Shown here: positions 30,778 to 41,950 of the stretch, in pieces
Layout of the letters: the number at the start of each line of letters is the position of its first letter
How positions within the stretch are numbered: the stretch's first letter is position 1
Assembly: GCF_905147365.1 (NCBI RefSeq)
Contig: NC_056420.1
Coordinates: 5,838,001 to 5,902,000 of the forward strand
DNA: 64,000 nucleotides
Reading direction: 5' to 3'
From: Aricia agestis
Lineage: Eukaryota > Arthropoda > Insecta > Lepidoptera > Lycaenidae
Notes under the pieces: model-generated
Seen by the model: the letters and a program-made list of their open reading frames with translations, nothing else
The model's database searches: none
Told to the model about the DNA's origin: nothing
Position numbers and translations under genes: made by a program

Positions 30778-31119
30778 TTAATATTATTTTCTGAGAGTCG
30801 TCCTTTGATTTGTACCTTAACAACACGACATACGTCAAAAAGACTTCGTATTTGTTCATTACATCAAAGAAGAATTCCTGTCCCTTAGCAAACTTGGCCT
30901 TTTCCAACTTTGTCAAAGTTGTCCATTGTATGACTGACCGCGACTCATCCAAGTTTGTGAATCAAACACGCGCACAAAGCCGGCCGCAAGTTTGCAACTT
31001 CGATGTTTTCGGATAAACCTTAATTAGATAATGAAATGTTTAAATGGACAGCTGGCGATTCACTGTGTAGGCCTATTTCAAAGGCGGGCAGAGTTGCAGT
31101 AGGTTCTATCGTACCTTAA

Positions 31120-31600
31120 GAGGAGTTCACACCGCCGTTTTTCCATACAAACGTTGTCCACTGTTTCCTCCCTGGATAATGCCCGTAGAGTTATGATTTT
31201 TTTCCTGAATGTCTATGGCCACTATTAGCATGTCCGTTTTCTTTTTTTCATAATTTTATTATTAAAAAAGATAAGAACGTCCAAAAACCCAAAAAAATGG
31301 CCAGATTTTCCTCTGTGTTCAAACACCTAGAAAACAAAACTGCCTAAAATATACAAAAAAAATAAAACATAGGAACACAGCTCAAGTCTTGCTTTAATTG
31401 TAAATGAAAAAAAGTACTTAAATCGGTTTAGTTTTGGAGAAGGAATCAGCGGACAAGGAATTGAAGATTTTCTGTTCTTTTATTAGAACTTTTGTCGTGT
31501 TGTCTCTTTCGCGCTCTGCGGTGGGAGACTTGAGATTAGAGAGACAGCAATACATTTTCAAATACCTATTTTCAATTTCTCTGGCCCCTGGTTTATCCTC
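31120..31600 (+). other. unclassified probable repeat
   Basis: Non-coding, with phrases such as CTGTTTCCTCCCTGG and TCTATGGCCACTATTAGC that I associate with dispersed insect repeats. No second copy lies in the window, so this is weak. Confidence 0.3.
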
Positions 31601-32040
31601 TTAACGGGGCTTGGGTGGTGGATTGGGGAATCCGCTGCCCATTGCATGAGCCCTTCTCGGTAGAAGAGCGCCCGGTGCCTCGGGCTGCTTTCCGGAGGTT
31701 TCAGCAGCTAATAGCTCGCAGCGGAGGAGTCAGCACAAGCAGACACCGCTCTGGGCTGCCGCTCTTGTAGGCGGGTCCGGTGGCCCAGTAGCGTAGCGGA
31801 GGAACGGTGGGATTTTAGTGGGTAACCCCGGGTGTTCCTCCTTACCGCAGCACCTGGGGAGTCCCACATATCCCGGCGGCCTTTCCCCCGGGTTGCCGGG
31901 AATGCGTAATGCATTTCCCACTGAAAAAAAAGGTTCTATTGTACCCGCAACTCTGCATGAAGCGGGAAGTGCACCATGGGGTTTAGTGGGTAGACCGTAC
32001 GCCGGGGAAGTCCCACATACCCCGGCCGATCTCCATAATC
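31601..32040 (+). repeat. two abutting non-LTR 3'UTR-like tails
   Basis: The first tail (to about 31931) has GGGATTTTAGTGGGTAACC, CCCACATATCCCGGCGG and GAATGCGTAATGCATTTCCC plus A8. The second restarts at GGTTCTATTGTACCCGC and repeats TTTAGTGGGTAGAC and CCCACATACCCCGGCC. The frames across it (31730-32209 minus, 31818-32234 plus) are by-products of GC-rich sequence. Confidence 0.55.
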
Positions 32041-33037
32041 CAATTTCAAATGCTCTTATGTACAGGAAGGCCGAGAAAATGCGGCTTGACTGTATATTCA
32101 CGAGGCACGAGTCTAGCCAGGTCGGCCTGCCACAGTCCGACGTAGACTCGGAGTGTAGAGGTCTTAAGACATTTATCCTCATTCTTGTGATCGTGTCAAA
32201 AAAAAACAATTTCTCAAATAAACTCTGGATTTGATCAAACTATTCGAAAGAAAAAAATCTTCATACAAAAATAAGTAACGCTATTCCTATTAAAATAGAT
32301 GCTAAAACTTTTAAATTTGGTATATAATAGTGACGTTTACCCATAAATGAACTCTCCCTCGCTAACACTCGAGTTGCAAAAATGTCTGCAATCTCTAGCA
32401 GTAAACTGGGAGTAAAAGTTAATCAAACGTAAATTTCACTTAGTGACCGGAGGTTTTTGAAGGACCGTTTCGCCGAGTGAACCATCAATTCGGGTTCCGA
32501 CCGCACCGGCCTGCGACCGACATGTGAATCGTTTTATTACGGTTCACGAAAAACCGTTACAATAACAGAAAGGTCATTTGAGGGCAGCGAGATTGATTAT
32601 GTACATGACGCCTAAATATCTATCGGCTTTTTATAGCAGATGCTCTGTTTGTGCAAAAAATATATATTGTTACGTTTATTGAGTCTCTTTACCATTTGTT
32701 ACAGTCAAAATAACAGAGAAGGAGTGAGGAGACAAAAATCGTCTAGAGTGTAAAAATGCGTTTCACTCAATTAAATTTTGCAGAAATGTAGTTTTTTCAA
32801 CTTTTCTTTTTGATTGTCATCAATTCGACGTTACCTAAGAAATGTAGCTAGTGACGGGCTACGGAATGCCGTAGATATACAGCAAAATAATTATTCTGCT
32901 TTCTAAAGTGACTTGAAACCACGTGTGCTTAATTTGGGGTCGTATGAAGATGATCTAATGTGTTAATTATACGGTTAAAAGTTAATTAAAAATGTTTCAT
33001 TCACCTTCTCTTTTCACACATTAATGAATGACACTAA
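32041..33037. other. nothing recognised
   Basis: AT-rich, with no gene or paired termini found. Confidence 0.4.
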
Positions 33038-33357
33038 GGGTCAATTTATACTAGCGCAGAGTCGAAGCGCATCGAAGAGAATTATCAAAACTGAACATAC
33101 CAAATTCAACCTTAACTCTAAACTGTTAATGCACATAATATTATTACTTCTGAGAATTTAAAAGGTCGCGCGCATTGGCGCGGACTCGCGCGATTTCGCT
33201 TGACCAACGCTTTTTGATGCGCGCGCATTCTCGCGCATCCATGTTTCATCACTGTAGGCATTCTGGCGAATTCGCGCGCACTCGTTCGACTTGTTGCGAA
33301 TTTGACGCTTCGACGCGCTGCGATTTGCTTCGACTCAGCGCGTTTATAAATTGACCC
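33038..33357. mobile_element. PIF/Harbinger-like MITE (GGGTCAATTTATA)
   Basis: 320 bp with TIR GGGTCAATTTATA, then GCGCAGAGTCGAAGC-like subterminal pairing, flanked by TAA at 33035-33037 and 33358-33360. The interior is rich in GCGCGA/TCGCGC words. Confidence 0.75.
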
Positions 33358-33950
33358 TAAGCGGCTGACCCAATATTTTACTCATGATAACAAGATTTGA
33401 TTCGGTCGCTATTGTGTGCCATTTTTAAGTACAGAAGACATTGTTTCAATCATAGATGTAAGAAATATTAGATAGGTAAATGTTGCATTTAATAATATTA
33501 GAATATTGTCCCATTTGTCATGAATCACGATAGAACCTTGTTATGGGGTACAATAATAATAATCCATTATGTTCGTAATCTTGGGACCAAATTTTATACC
33601 GATATATGTGAAAGAACCTAAACTCTGACGGATTTTAGGGACAAAATGACGGATTTCCTTTGTCAATATATCACCTAGGTTATTCTACTCTAGAAAGTTA
33701 CCATATTTCTTTGGTGGCCATGCTTATTGTACAGAATGAGTATTAATAATATTATTATAACGTTTTGCCTAAAATGTATTTAACTATGTGGTCATAATTG
33801 CTTGGTTTCTGAGATTTTTAACAGGTTTTTTTTTTTGTTTTGAGTTCTAAACACTTACGCTTTTGATTGGCTAACGAAAAAATCGTGAATTCAATTTCCC
33901 TAAGACAGTTGAAAATATAAGCTCCGTTCAAAAAATCTGAAAAACCAGCC
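33358..33950. other. nothing recognised
   Basis: No gene or repeat found. Confidence 0.4.
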
Positions 33951-34120
33951 CCCGTAGACAAGTGGCAAAACGCTAACGTTAACGCTAACGCTAGCGCTAC
34001 AAAATGTATGGATTTGACATTAGTATTCGCTAGCGAAGCGATGACTTAATATGTCAAATCGCATAAATTTTGTAGCGCTAGAGTTAGCGTTAGCGTTAGC
34101 GCTTTGCCACTTGTCTACAG
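33951..34120. mobile_element. TIR MITE with GCTAAC hexamer arms
   Basis: Termini GTAGACAAGTGGCAAA and inverse. Each arm then carries a run of GCTAAC hexamers leading to TAGCGCTACAAAAT. The core is about 60 bp. Superfamily not assigned. Confidence 0.7.
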
Positions 34121-34528
34121 GCCCGGGTATTAATATTTACTTCTACGTCACATCTAGTGAATACTAAATCTATATTTTCAATTCAATTGTTTGTTGATAC
34201 AATACGTTGTCGAATTGATTTAATTAGATAAGGACCTTTGATTCTATCTCCCTAAATAGAACGCTTATTTAACTTCGTTACATTGTTGTTAGTGGTCATT
34301 TATTTAAACCATCGTTGATTAACAAAGTTAACTGCTAGCTTAGTGCTTTTCAAGATGTGACGTATGGAAAGAAGAAATATTGCGCGACCCCCATTTGGTT
34401 TTTTTATATCATAATATGACGTATATTATGTAGAATAATCAATATTTTATATATTTATTGTATTTCTTTTACTGCAATAGTTTTATCGACCAGCTGGCGA
34501 CCCCCTATAGAAGCTTCGCGACCCCCCA
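34121..34528. other. nothing recognised
   Basis: AT-rich. GCGACCCCC-type words near 34383, 34497 and 34519 may belong to the following element's flank. Confidence 0.35.
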
Positions 34529-34846
34529 GCCGGGCTAGCACGGCCACCAGTAGAAATGCGAAAGTATGGACAACTGTGGATATAAACTTAAGGTGAAGTT
34601 CCGATCTTTACCGTGGCTAATCGCGACCGACAAAAATTTAATTAAAATGCCACTTTATGACAGACTATAATATTTGTCATAAAGTAGAATATAGGTATTA
34701 CTTGAATTTTTAGGACTATAGTCTGTCATAAAATAGCATTTAAATTGAATTTTTCGGAACGAAAAAAGATCGGAAATTCACCTTAAGTTTATCTCCACAG
34801 TTTGTTTATACTTTCGCATTTCTACTGCCGCGCTGGCCCGGCAGGA
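34529..34846. mobile_element. long-TIR MITE (AGTAGAAATGCGAAAGTAT)
   Basis: Arms of more than 80 bp: GCCGGGCTAGCACGG, AGTAGAAATGCGAAAGTAT and AAACTTAAGGTGAA, mirrored with mismatches on the right. The core has an inner pair CTTTATGACAGACTATA/TATAGTCTGTCATAAA. Confidence 0.75.
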
Positions 34847-34892
34847 GGTCACGACCCAAAGGATGATAAACGCTGGGTAAAATTTTATTACT

Positions 34893-35110
34893 AAGCTATT
34901 GCATAGCTTTTATCACGGGCTTTCAGTGCGGCGAAAATAACCTAACATCCCTCACTTCGACCGGGACACGGTGCGGCGTTGCCAGACTTCGGCACGGTGT
35001 TTGTGTGCGTGCATCTAGACTAATGCGAATTATAATTGCTTAAGTTGATAAAAATGCTATGCAATTGCTTTACCGCGGCAGTCCCCGAGTGTCACACTTA
35101 TTTTTTATTT
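34893..35110 (+). repeat. dispersed repeat X, copy 2
   Basis: GCATAGCTTTTATCACGGGC through GGTGTTTGTGTGCGTGC and GCTATGCAATTGCTTTACCG to GTGTCACACTTATTTTT. Same block order as 6013-6238. Confidence 0.6.
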
Positions 35111-35699
35111 ATGAGGACACTGTACATTTTATAAATTTATAACCTTTTCTGTCATCTAATATTAAATCTTTTCAAAATCCATATTTCGAAGCATACATTA
35201 ATTTATACAAAATTTTATATAAAACGTTTTCCATACATTGTAAACTTGTTTGGTTAATATAATATTATTATATATTATATTGTATTAATATACTAAAATT
35301 ATTATTAATACACCCTTTAATCGTTAAAACGAAATATGTTGTGTTTTTCTATTATTTTATATCTACGTAGCGTAGGAATACCCTGCTTAGAGACAAAACT
35401 TTACTACATAAGTATTTAACATACTATCCGCTGTCTGATTTTGGAGCCCAGTAAAATAGCCTTTATCTGAAAAGGTCTAAAAAATTACCCGCCCCAAAAA
35501 GTTTCAACGAAAACTAAATTAAGAGCATTTTTCACGAGTCTTAAGTCGGGACTCACAGATACCTTTATCCCGATATTAGCGCCCTCGATAATGTGAAAAA
35601 TAGCCGGGCAATATTTTTGTATGGACAGGGAAACGAGCAAACGAATAGCACGATGCTAAGAGATTTCTGTTATGAGAGTGATAACTGATAACAATTGAA
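35111..35699. other. nothing recognised
   Basis: AT-rich, with (ATT)n-like runs. Confidence 0.4.
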
Positions 35700-35850
35700 G
35701 ATGTAAGTGGTAGAAGCAGGTTGATAACAGTTAAAAAATTGCCGTTTGTTGCATAAATGGAGGCTTTGGGGCCGGAAAAATGATTTTAAATAAAATAATC
35801 AGCCAAGTGCGAGAGACTCGCGCACGAAGGGTTCCATAATAAATATTATT
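35700..35850 (+). repeat. dispersed repeat Y copy and ATCGGCCAAGTGCGAG fragment
   Basis: AACAGTTAAAAAATTGCCGTTT, TTGCATAAATGGAGGCT recurs at 63200-63270. It is followed by GCCAAGTGCGAGAGACTCG, GAAGGGTTCC from the 15455 family. Confidence 0.5.
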
Positions 35851-35916
35851 ATTAAGTGTTAAAGTGCACTTAATATATTTAAGGTCTTTGTGAAAATTTT
35901 TAGTGCCTACCTAAGT

Positions 35917-36050
35917 AGGTTCTATCGTACTCGCAACTCTGCCCGAGTAGCAACATGGGTTTTTAGTGGATAGAACCTAGCCAGGCGAGTTCCACATACC
36001 CCAACGATATCCCCAATCCGCCGGGGATGCGTAAAGCATTGTTTCCCCAT
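35917..36050 (+). repeat. non-LTR 3'UTR-like repeat
   Basis: GGTTCTATCGTACTCGCAACTC, TTTTTAGTGGATAGAAC, TCCACATACCCC and GGGGATGCGTAAAGCATTG, as at 10240 and 31932. Confidence 0.55.
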
Positions 36051-36248
36051 TCAAATTGATATATTAATTTTAAATTTTAAATATACGATTCCACGCCAAG
36101 CGGACAGGAAAAAAAGTAGATGTCTCCGATTTTGTTAGTATTTTATTATGTTATTATACCTGTACGTGTTATTAGAACGTGTGCCAAATATTTTTGTAAT
36201 GTCTAGATTAAGAATGATGGTACTTTAAAAATTTCGGCATTCAGTCTT

Positions 36249-36377
36249 CCGTCATAAGAAAAAAGGTCGCTAAGTGATTTTCGCGATTTTGGGGTTTTGA
36301 GTCCACTGAACTTAGTTCAGTGGACTTAGTTTCTGAAAATCGCGAAAATCACTTAGCGGCCTTTTGTCTTATGACGG
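36249..36377. mobile_element. near-perfect fold-back MITE
   Basis: 129 bp. The CCGTCATAAG arm pairs through AAGGTCGCTAAGTGATTTTCGCGATTTT-like sequence to CTTATGACGG. The centre is a perfect AGTCCACTGAA/TTCAGTGGACT palindrome. Confidence 0.75.
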
Positions 36378-37048
36378 CAGCAGTGCTTCCATGCCGACAA
36401 GCGAATTTTGGCGCAACGGATTTGCAACGGATTTGCAACGGATTTACGGGCGTCACGTGGCGTAGAGAATAATTAGATCACGGTTTTCGATGATACGCCT
36501 CCGCTTCTTCAGGGACCTTTGAATGAGAGTCATAAATTCGCACTTGTCGTAACAAAAGTTATGGCTGTAAAACTTATATGGCTCGTGTCATGTAATGTAA
36601 CACTTGGTGATGAGTTTTTATTGTCAGTTTCGCCATTATGTCCACTCTTAACGAGGTACAAATACACAATACTGGAAATTATTTCATAATGTGATAGCAC
36701 TTTTCATGGAATTATGTGATATTATTTTCATCTCAGCACATCTGTGCACTAAGCCGATTTTGGTGAAATTTGTTATGAGGCTACTTTGAGTCCCGGGAAA
36801 GGAACTTTTTATCATGAAAAATATGATTCAAATATAATTTGATAAACTTATATAATCCGAAAAAAAATACGATTCCCGCGTGGTAAAAAAAAAATCGCAG
36901 TGGAGTTAAAAGGGCATCAAGTAGAATGAAATAAATATTTGCGATTAAATTTAAGTATGCATCTTTTCAAGATCGCCGCCCCCCTTCAGACCTTCAGCGC
37001 CCACAAGGGGGCGTCATCGCCCACTTTGGAAAATCATCATCATCATCA
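36378..37048. other. mostly unrecognised stretch
   Basis: GGATTTGCAACGGATTTGCAACGGATTT (36418-36445) is a short tandem repeat. 36735-36895 is an eroded Helitron-like fragment (CGATTTTGGTGAAATTTG, TTTGAGTCCCGGGAAAGG). Confidence 0.4.
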
Positions 37049-37122
37049 TATCAGCCTATAGTCGTCCACTGCTGGACATAGGCCTCTCTCAATGAACGCC
37101 AAGATGACCTATCTCCTGCACT
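37049..37122. repeat. CCACTGCTGGRCA-type repeat, short
   Basis: ATCAT microsatellite then TATCAGCCTATAGTCGTCC, GGACATAGGCCTCTC. Nearly the same as the start of 61001-61144. Confidence 0.5.
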
Positions 37123-37566
37123 TTGGAAAATACTGGTTTAAAATATGGCTCTCTAAAACCTAAGCCATGTCGAAGTGCTAAATCAATATGTAATCTTTAT
37201 TTTCCTCTCTGCCGGCATTGCTCGAAAATGGCGGAGAAAATCTATTACGGAAATCCAACAATACTGTATACGCTGACCACTAAATCCTTTCCGTTGTAAG
37301 ATTTTATTTCAGTCACGTACCCAGCGCTGGTTTGAAATATTTAAATTTTAAATTGTACCTTCCGATATTCTTTGGTAATAATTTAGGAATTTTCTAAGCA
37401 AAAAGATCTGTAAGCCTGAAACTATGAACATTAATACTACATTTAATAGAAACACTTTATGTTGGTGAAATGCAATTCGGTGTTATAAATTCGTTTATAC
37501 GCTTAGAACCGGTTTAGTGAGCACTAAGCGAGTTTAAATTCGTTGGTGAAATCGCACCTTTTTTTT
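37123..37566. other. nothing recognised
   Basis: No gene or paired termini found. Confidence 0.35.
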
Positions 37567-37877
37567 ATGAAATAAGGAGGCAAACGAGCAAACGGGTCAC
37601 CTGATGGAAAGCAACTTCGGTCACCCATGGACACTCGCAGCATCAGAAGAGCTGCAGGTGCGTTGCCGGCCTTTTAAGAGGGAATAGGAGAGGGTAGGGA
37701 TGGGAAGGGAATAGGGGAGGGTAGCGAAGGGAATGGGGTAGGGGATTTGGCCTCCGGTAAACTCACTCACTCGGCGAAACACAACGCAAGCGCTGTTTCA
37801 CGCCGGTTTTCTGTGAGAACGTGGTATTTCTCCGATCGAGCCGGCCCATTCGTGCCGAAGCATGGTTCTCCCACGTA
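37567..37877 (-). mobile_element. LINE-tail-sharing short element, copy D
   Basis: Full-length family member with tail, minisatellite (37678-37745) and head to CACGTA. Confidence 0.7.
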
Positions 37878-38192
37878 GCTCCCACCTTGGCCTCTTTAGA
37901 TTTAGGTTATAATAAAAAAAATTGCTTAGTACCTGTCAGCATAGTAAATCGTACTAAGATCGAGATGATTCGATTCCCGTTCGAGAGTAAGGGCTGATCG
38001 AACTTTGTCGATAGTAGACAAAGGAAACGTGGTCCTCAATACTCGTAAGCGGGGCAGTAAAATATTCGTCATGGAGTCATAAAGGACAATCCATGTCTAC
38101 AGCACCTCCACGACGTTCGAACGTGTGCAGAATACTTCGCCTGTTGTTGGAATTCTCAAGATATATTAAATTTTTTAATCGTCTTAGATATT
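37878..38192. other. nothing recognised
   Basis: No features seen. Confidence 0.35.
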
Positions 38193-38371
38193 ACTAGGTG
38201 ACTCGGTAAACGTTCTTTTGCCATATAAATTATTTATAGCATCAATATAAAAATTAGATAAAAACCTATTCTCAGGCCTAACGAATGTACTACAAAATTT
38301 CATTCAAATCGGTTGAGCCGTTTTAGAGGAGTTCGCGCACAAACACTGTGTCACGAGAATTTTATATTTTA
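38193..38371 (-). mobile_element. Helitron-like fragment
   Basis: Shares GTCACGAGAATTTTATAT and the AAACGTT block with 6741-7055. Its CTAGT-type terminus is at 38193. Confidence 0.5.
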
Positions 38372-38500
38372 GAAAGATGGTAGAATATTAGAAACAGCTA
38401 AATAGATAACCCGCAATTTTATAAAATTCTGTCTGAATGCGGATGGGCAAAACGAGTGTACATGTATTTGTGTATTGAAATGTTCTTACTTCTTAGTAAT

Positions 38501-38739
38501 CTATATATATAAAACTCAAAGGTGACTGACTGACTGACTGACATAGTGATCTATCAACGCACAGCCCAAACTACTGGACGGATCGGGCTGAAATTTGGCA
38601 TGCAGGTAGATGTTATGACGTAGGCATCCGCTAAGAAAGGATTTTGATAAATTCCAACCCCAAGGGGTTCAAATAGGGGATGAAAGTTTGTATATAATAA
38701 TACTTCTTAACGCGAGCGAAGCCGCGGGCAAAAGCTCGT
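38501..38739 (+). mobile_element. Helitron-like element (CAAAGGTGACTGACTGAC)
   Basis: Starts CTATATATATAAAACTC, has a GACT tetranucleotide run, GCACAGCCCAAACTACTGG and ends GCGAGCGAAGCCGCGGGC then CTCGT (CTAGT with one change). Confidence 0.6.
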
Positions 38740-38944
38740 CTAATATATAAAAATAGGTCGGGTTTTCCTTCCTGACGCTATAACTCCAGAACGCATGAAC
38801 CGATTTCTACGGTTTTGCATTCGTTGGAAAGGTCTCGGGCTTCGTGACGTCTATAGAAAAAAAATCAGAAGAAACTTCAAGAGGATAGCAGGAAAACAGG
38901 GAAAATCATTTTATGGCAAAATAACGTTTGCTGGGACAGCTAGT
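38740..38944 (+). mobile_element. Helitron-like element, head-to-tail with the previous one
   Basis: Starts CTAATATATAAAAATAGG, contains TCTCGGGCTTCGTGACG and ends AACGTTTGCTGGGACAG then CTAGT. It begins exactly where 38501-38739 ends. Confidence 0.55.
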
Positions 38945-40033
38945 AATTATTATTATCTATTATTATAAATTACCTACAAATTATAAAAACTAAGTAAGTA
39001 TAACTAAATATAATTACATTGATAATTTTAACGTTATCTAAAAAGATGTTACAACATTTTATAAAATAAGATAACAACGTGTCTGTTAAAATAAATATAA
39101 AATACGTGTTTCTTTATCCTCAACATTTTTGAAATTCACAATTTTATTCTCAAACGATTATCTTTTGCATTAGAACTCCTTTTGCAGTTTCAAAGTAAAT
39201 ACCTCCTTTCCGACGGAGCGTCGTAGCAGTCGTAGCAAACACACGTCACAGTATAAATGATATTCAGTAATCTATCTAGATCCACATCGGATACACAGTA
39301 CAGAAGATTGATTTAGGGAGGTCCCAATATTTACTTTGAGTGCGTGATCAGATTTGAATATGAATTATGAAAACTTTGTCAATTTTCAATACCAACTAAG
39401 TTTTAATAAAAGAAGATTCATAATATTAAGGTACTGCTACAAAAATAAAAATAAAATTGTTAGTCGTTATTTTGGACAGTTAAAAAATGTTTGATTCTCT
39501 CAATGTCGCCATTTTTAGACCCTTGTTAGGTGAGCAAAACAATGCTGCAGTATTACATTACACGTTCGTAAAATAATATTTGATAGAATACGACAAAGTT
39601 ACACTACTGTATATATTAATAGTGTACATGTGTCTTCGTAACAAACAACTTCGAGCTGACCCTTACCTTTTGCCAGACATTGTTTTCTTTCGAGCAGATA
39701 TATACAAGCGAAATTAAACTCTATCACAATGAACCAAGGTGTATTTTATATCTTTTTAAAACAGTACCCTCTAGGTAGTCCAACAATTTACATATCAGGG
39801 CATGTAACGAATAAAAATATGGCTTCTTCGAATTTATATTTTCGTAATATTCTCTAAAGCAAAGATTTGCAGGCAAAATTTAAAATATTATATTATGAAA
39901 TTATAATATTTTAAATGATAACAATATCCACAAGCGCATCTTGAGGCATCCAAACATGGTCACATCTACGTAAGCTTTGGTACAAAACGCTTTATGCTGC
40001 AGTCCGACAAAATATAGATGATAATTATAATAA
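38945..40033. other. nothing recognised
   Basis: AT-rich, about 1.1 kb. No gene or paired termini. Confidence 0.4.
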
Positions 40034-40362
40034 CTCCTACACCGGTTTCGGTGACAGTGGCCGGTTTAATTGAAACCAGGCTGGCTACGCAGGAGTGATT
40101 TTATAGTGACCAAGTGTGTGCGCAGTACACAAGAGCACTCTCTATTCTTACTCTCATAAACCATTGGAACGGAAGACACGACTGGCGAGAGATCAGAAGC
40201 AGGACCGACTTTTTACATGCCCTCCGACAAATGGATCATCTTATTTGTCAGACAATCAGGTGATCAGCCTGCATTGTCCCAACTAAACTTGGAAATAACA
40301 TGTTTCCAATGGACAATGGACACGGGAATCGAACCCACAGCCAAGGCAAGAGCGACGCGGAT
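40034..40362 (-). mobile_element. SINE-B copy, head disrupted by a MITE
   Basis: On the minus strand the degenerate B box GGGTTCGATTCCCG is kept, then the body to CACCGAAACCGGTGTAGGAG. The tRNA-like head is cut at 40362 by the MITE at 40365. Confidence 0.75.
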
Positions 40363-40364
40363 CT

Positions 40365-40572
40365 GCGGGGCTAAAATGGTCACATTAGCAATTCCTCTCA
40401 ATCAATTCAGCAAATGAATTGTCAAAACTGTCAAACTGACGAATGTCAAATTAGTACGAATTACAAGACATGAATTGACCAGAAGCAGAGTGACCATTTT
40501 GCGATTAAATAAATTGAATCATGTTATGATTCATAATAAAATGATTCTCCAAAGCGACCATTTTAGCCCCGC
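40365..40572. mobile_element. GCGGGGCTAAAATGGTC MITE, copy 3
   Basis: Both TIRs are intact and the body is in the same orientation as copies 1 and 4. It lies in the head of SINE-B. Confidence 0.8.
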
Positions 40573-40647
40573 AGGAGGCAGGTCACTCTTCCGGAAAAAG
40601 TTAAAAATATCAAGCTATCAAAATGGCTACCTCAAGAAGATTTGATA

Positions 40648-40899
40648 CAGGGTGTAACAAAATTAAGTGATAATACTTGAGGGTGTATATGTATTCCTTG
40701 TTTAGAGTTCGCTGTAAAAATAGCATCGCTGAAAGACCAATTTTTTTCACTTTTGGGCAAGAGCCCCATAGTTACTAGTTTCCCCATACAGAAGTGAAAA
40801 AAAAATTAGGTCTTTCGGCGTTGCTACTTTCACAGTGAACTCTCGACAAGGAACACATACACACCCTAAAGTATTATCACTTAGTTATGTTATACACTG
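40648..40899. mobile_element. fold-back MITE (CAGGGTGTAACAAAA)
   Basis: Near-palindromic over about 250 bp. Outer arms carry GTGATAATACTT/AAGTATTATCAC and inner arms GAAAGACCAATTTTTTTCAC. The right terminus is decayed. TA precedes the left end. Confidence 0.65.
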
Positions 40900-41257
40900 A
40901 ATAAAAAATGTACTTACTTTATTAGTTATTACTTTAATTCTCCCACCACCACCCACCCACATTTATTCACGTAAATCATTCCATGTTCATCATTTTTTGT
41001 TTAGCTATTTGAAATAAGAAAATCTGAAATGGCTGTACCATTAATACCTTCATCCTTGCTCAATCGGTACATATTGGACAGACGTTGGATCATCTCCAAA
41101 TTATTGTCTGGCAATGGCGCCAAAATGAGAGGCAGCTATTTGTTACTTAATTAGTACTAACACTGTTTATAGCCTATCACCATCATCGTAGTAATGATGA
41201 TAATATTGGCTATAAAACTGTCCTAAAAATGAACATGTCTGATAATGGGATTATCAC
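40900..41257. other. nothing recognised
   Basis: No gene. A CACCACCACCCACC run near 40946. Confidence 0.35.
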
Positions 41258-41462
41258 TTATAATACCACAAGAGCTTCAAAATTATCGGGTATTTCCCGA
41301 TAGGTTCGTTGCAAACAAATGAAGGAGTCAAGTTTTTCAGGTTAAAAAAACACGAGCGCGAAGCGCGAGTGATTTTTCCTGAAAAACTTGACAACTTTAT
41401 TTGTTTGCAGGGAACCTTGAGGGAAATGCCAGATAATTTTGAAGCTCTTGTGGTATTCGGGG
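41258..41462. mobile_element. fold-back element 1 of 3
   Basis: Arms of about 85 bp (ATACCACAAGAGCTTCAAAA left, inverse at the right end; inner CAAGTTTTTCAGG) around a short CGCGAAGCGCG core. The two small frames here simply read the arms. Confidence 0.65.
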
Positions 41463-41645
41463 GATTATTTTTCCGTCCCAAATGTCGGCCAATAGAATTA
41501 GAATTTGTTTTTTATATATAGCAAGTAGCAACTACCAGAGAAAATTTTCAAAAAATTATCAGTATAATACCATGTAGGTTGTACCACGTGACGTCGAATG
41601 GTGCAATTCTATTGGTCGATATTTGGGTCGGAAAAATAATCGAAG
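41463..41645. mobile_element. fold-back element 2 of 3
   Basis: GATTATTTTTCCGTCCCAAA and CCAATAGAATTAGAATT on the left pair with the region 41600-41641. Adjacent to element 1. Confidence 0.55.
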
Positions 41646-41694
41646 TTATTTTGACAATGACTGTGTACTACGTGTAAATGTTTTTGTGGGTAAA

Positions 41695-41865
41695 AGTGGC
41701 CATATACGGGACAATTATCGTAACGATTTTCTCTCCTCGATGTTAAAATCGAACGACAAATGTACGTGTGTAGCAATATTGCAAACGATTTTACGTTCAA
41801 AAGATCGATTGGACGATTTTCTTGACGATCGATCGAAACGACAAATTGTCACGTGTATGGGCACC
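41695..41865. mobile_element. fold-back element 3 of 3, imperfect
   Basis: GGCCATATACGGGACAATTATCG pairs imperfectly with GACAAATTGTCACGTGTATGGGC. The interior repeats CGATTTT and GATCGAT words. Confidence 0.45.
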
Positions 41866-41950
41866 TTAAGGTGTGAATGTCAAAATAGGTAAATCGATCT
41901 TTGTTTGTAAAGTAACACTTAAAGAAATAAATCAAAGAATTTTTTTTCAA

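Noticed and set aside
31730..32209. Opposed 159- and 138-codon frames
   Set aside because: They overlap GC-rich non-LTR 3'UTR-like tails shared non-coding with 10240 and 35917.
38520..38545. GACT tetranucleotide run as a stand-alone microsatellite
   Set aside because: It is a fixed internal part of the Helitron-like element starting at 38501.
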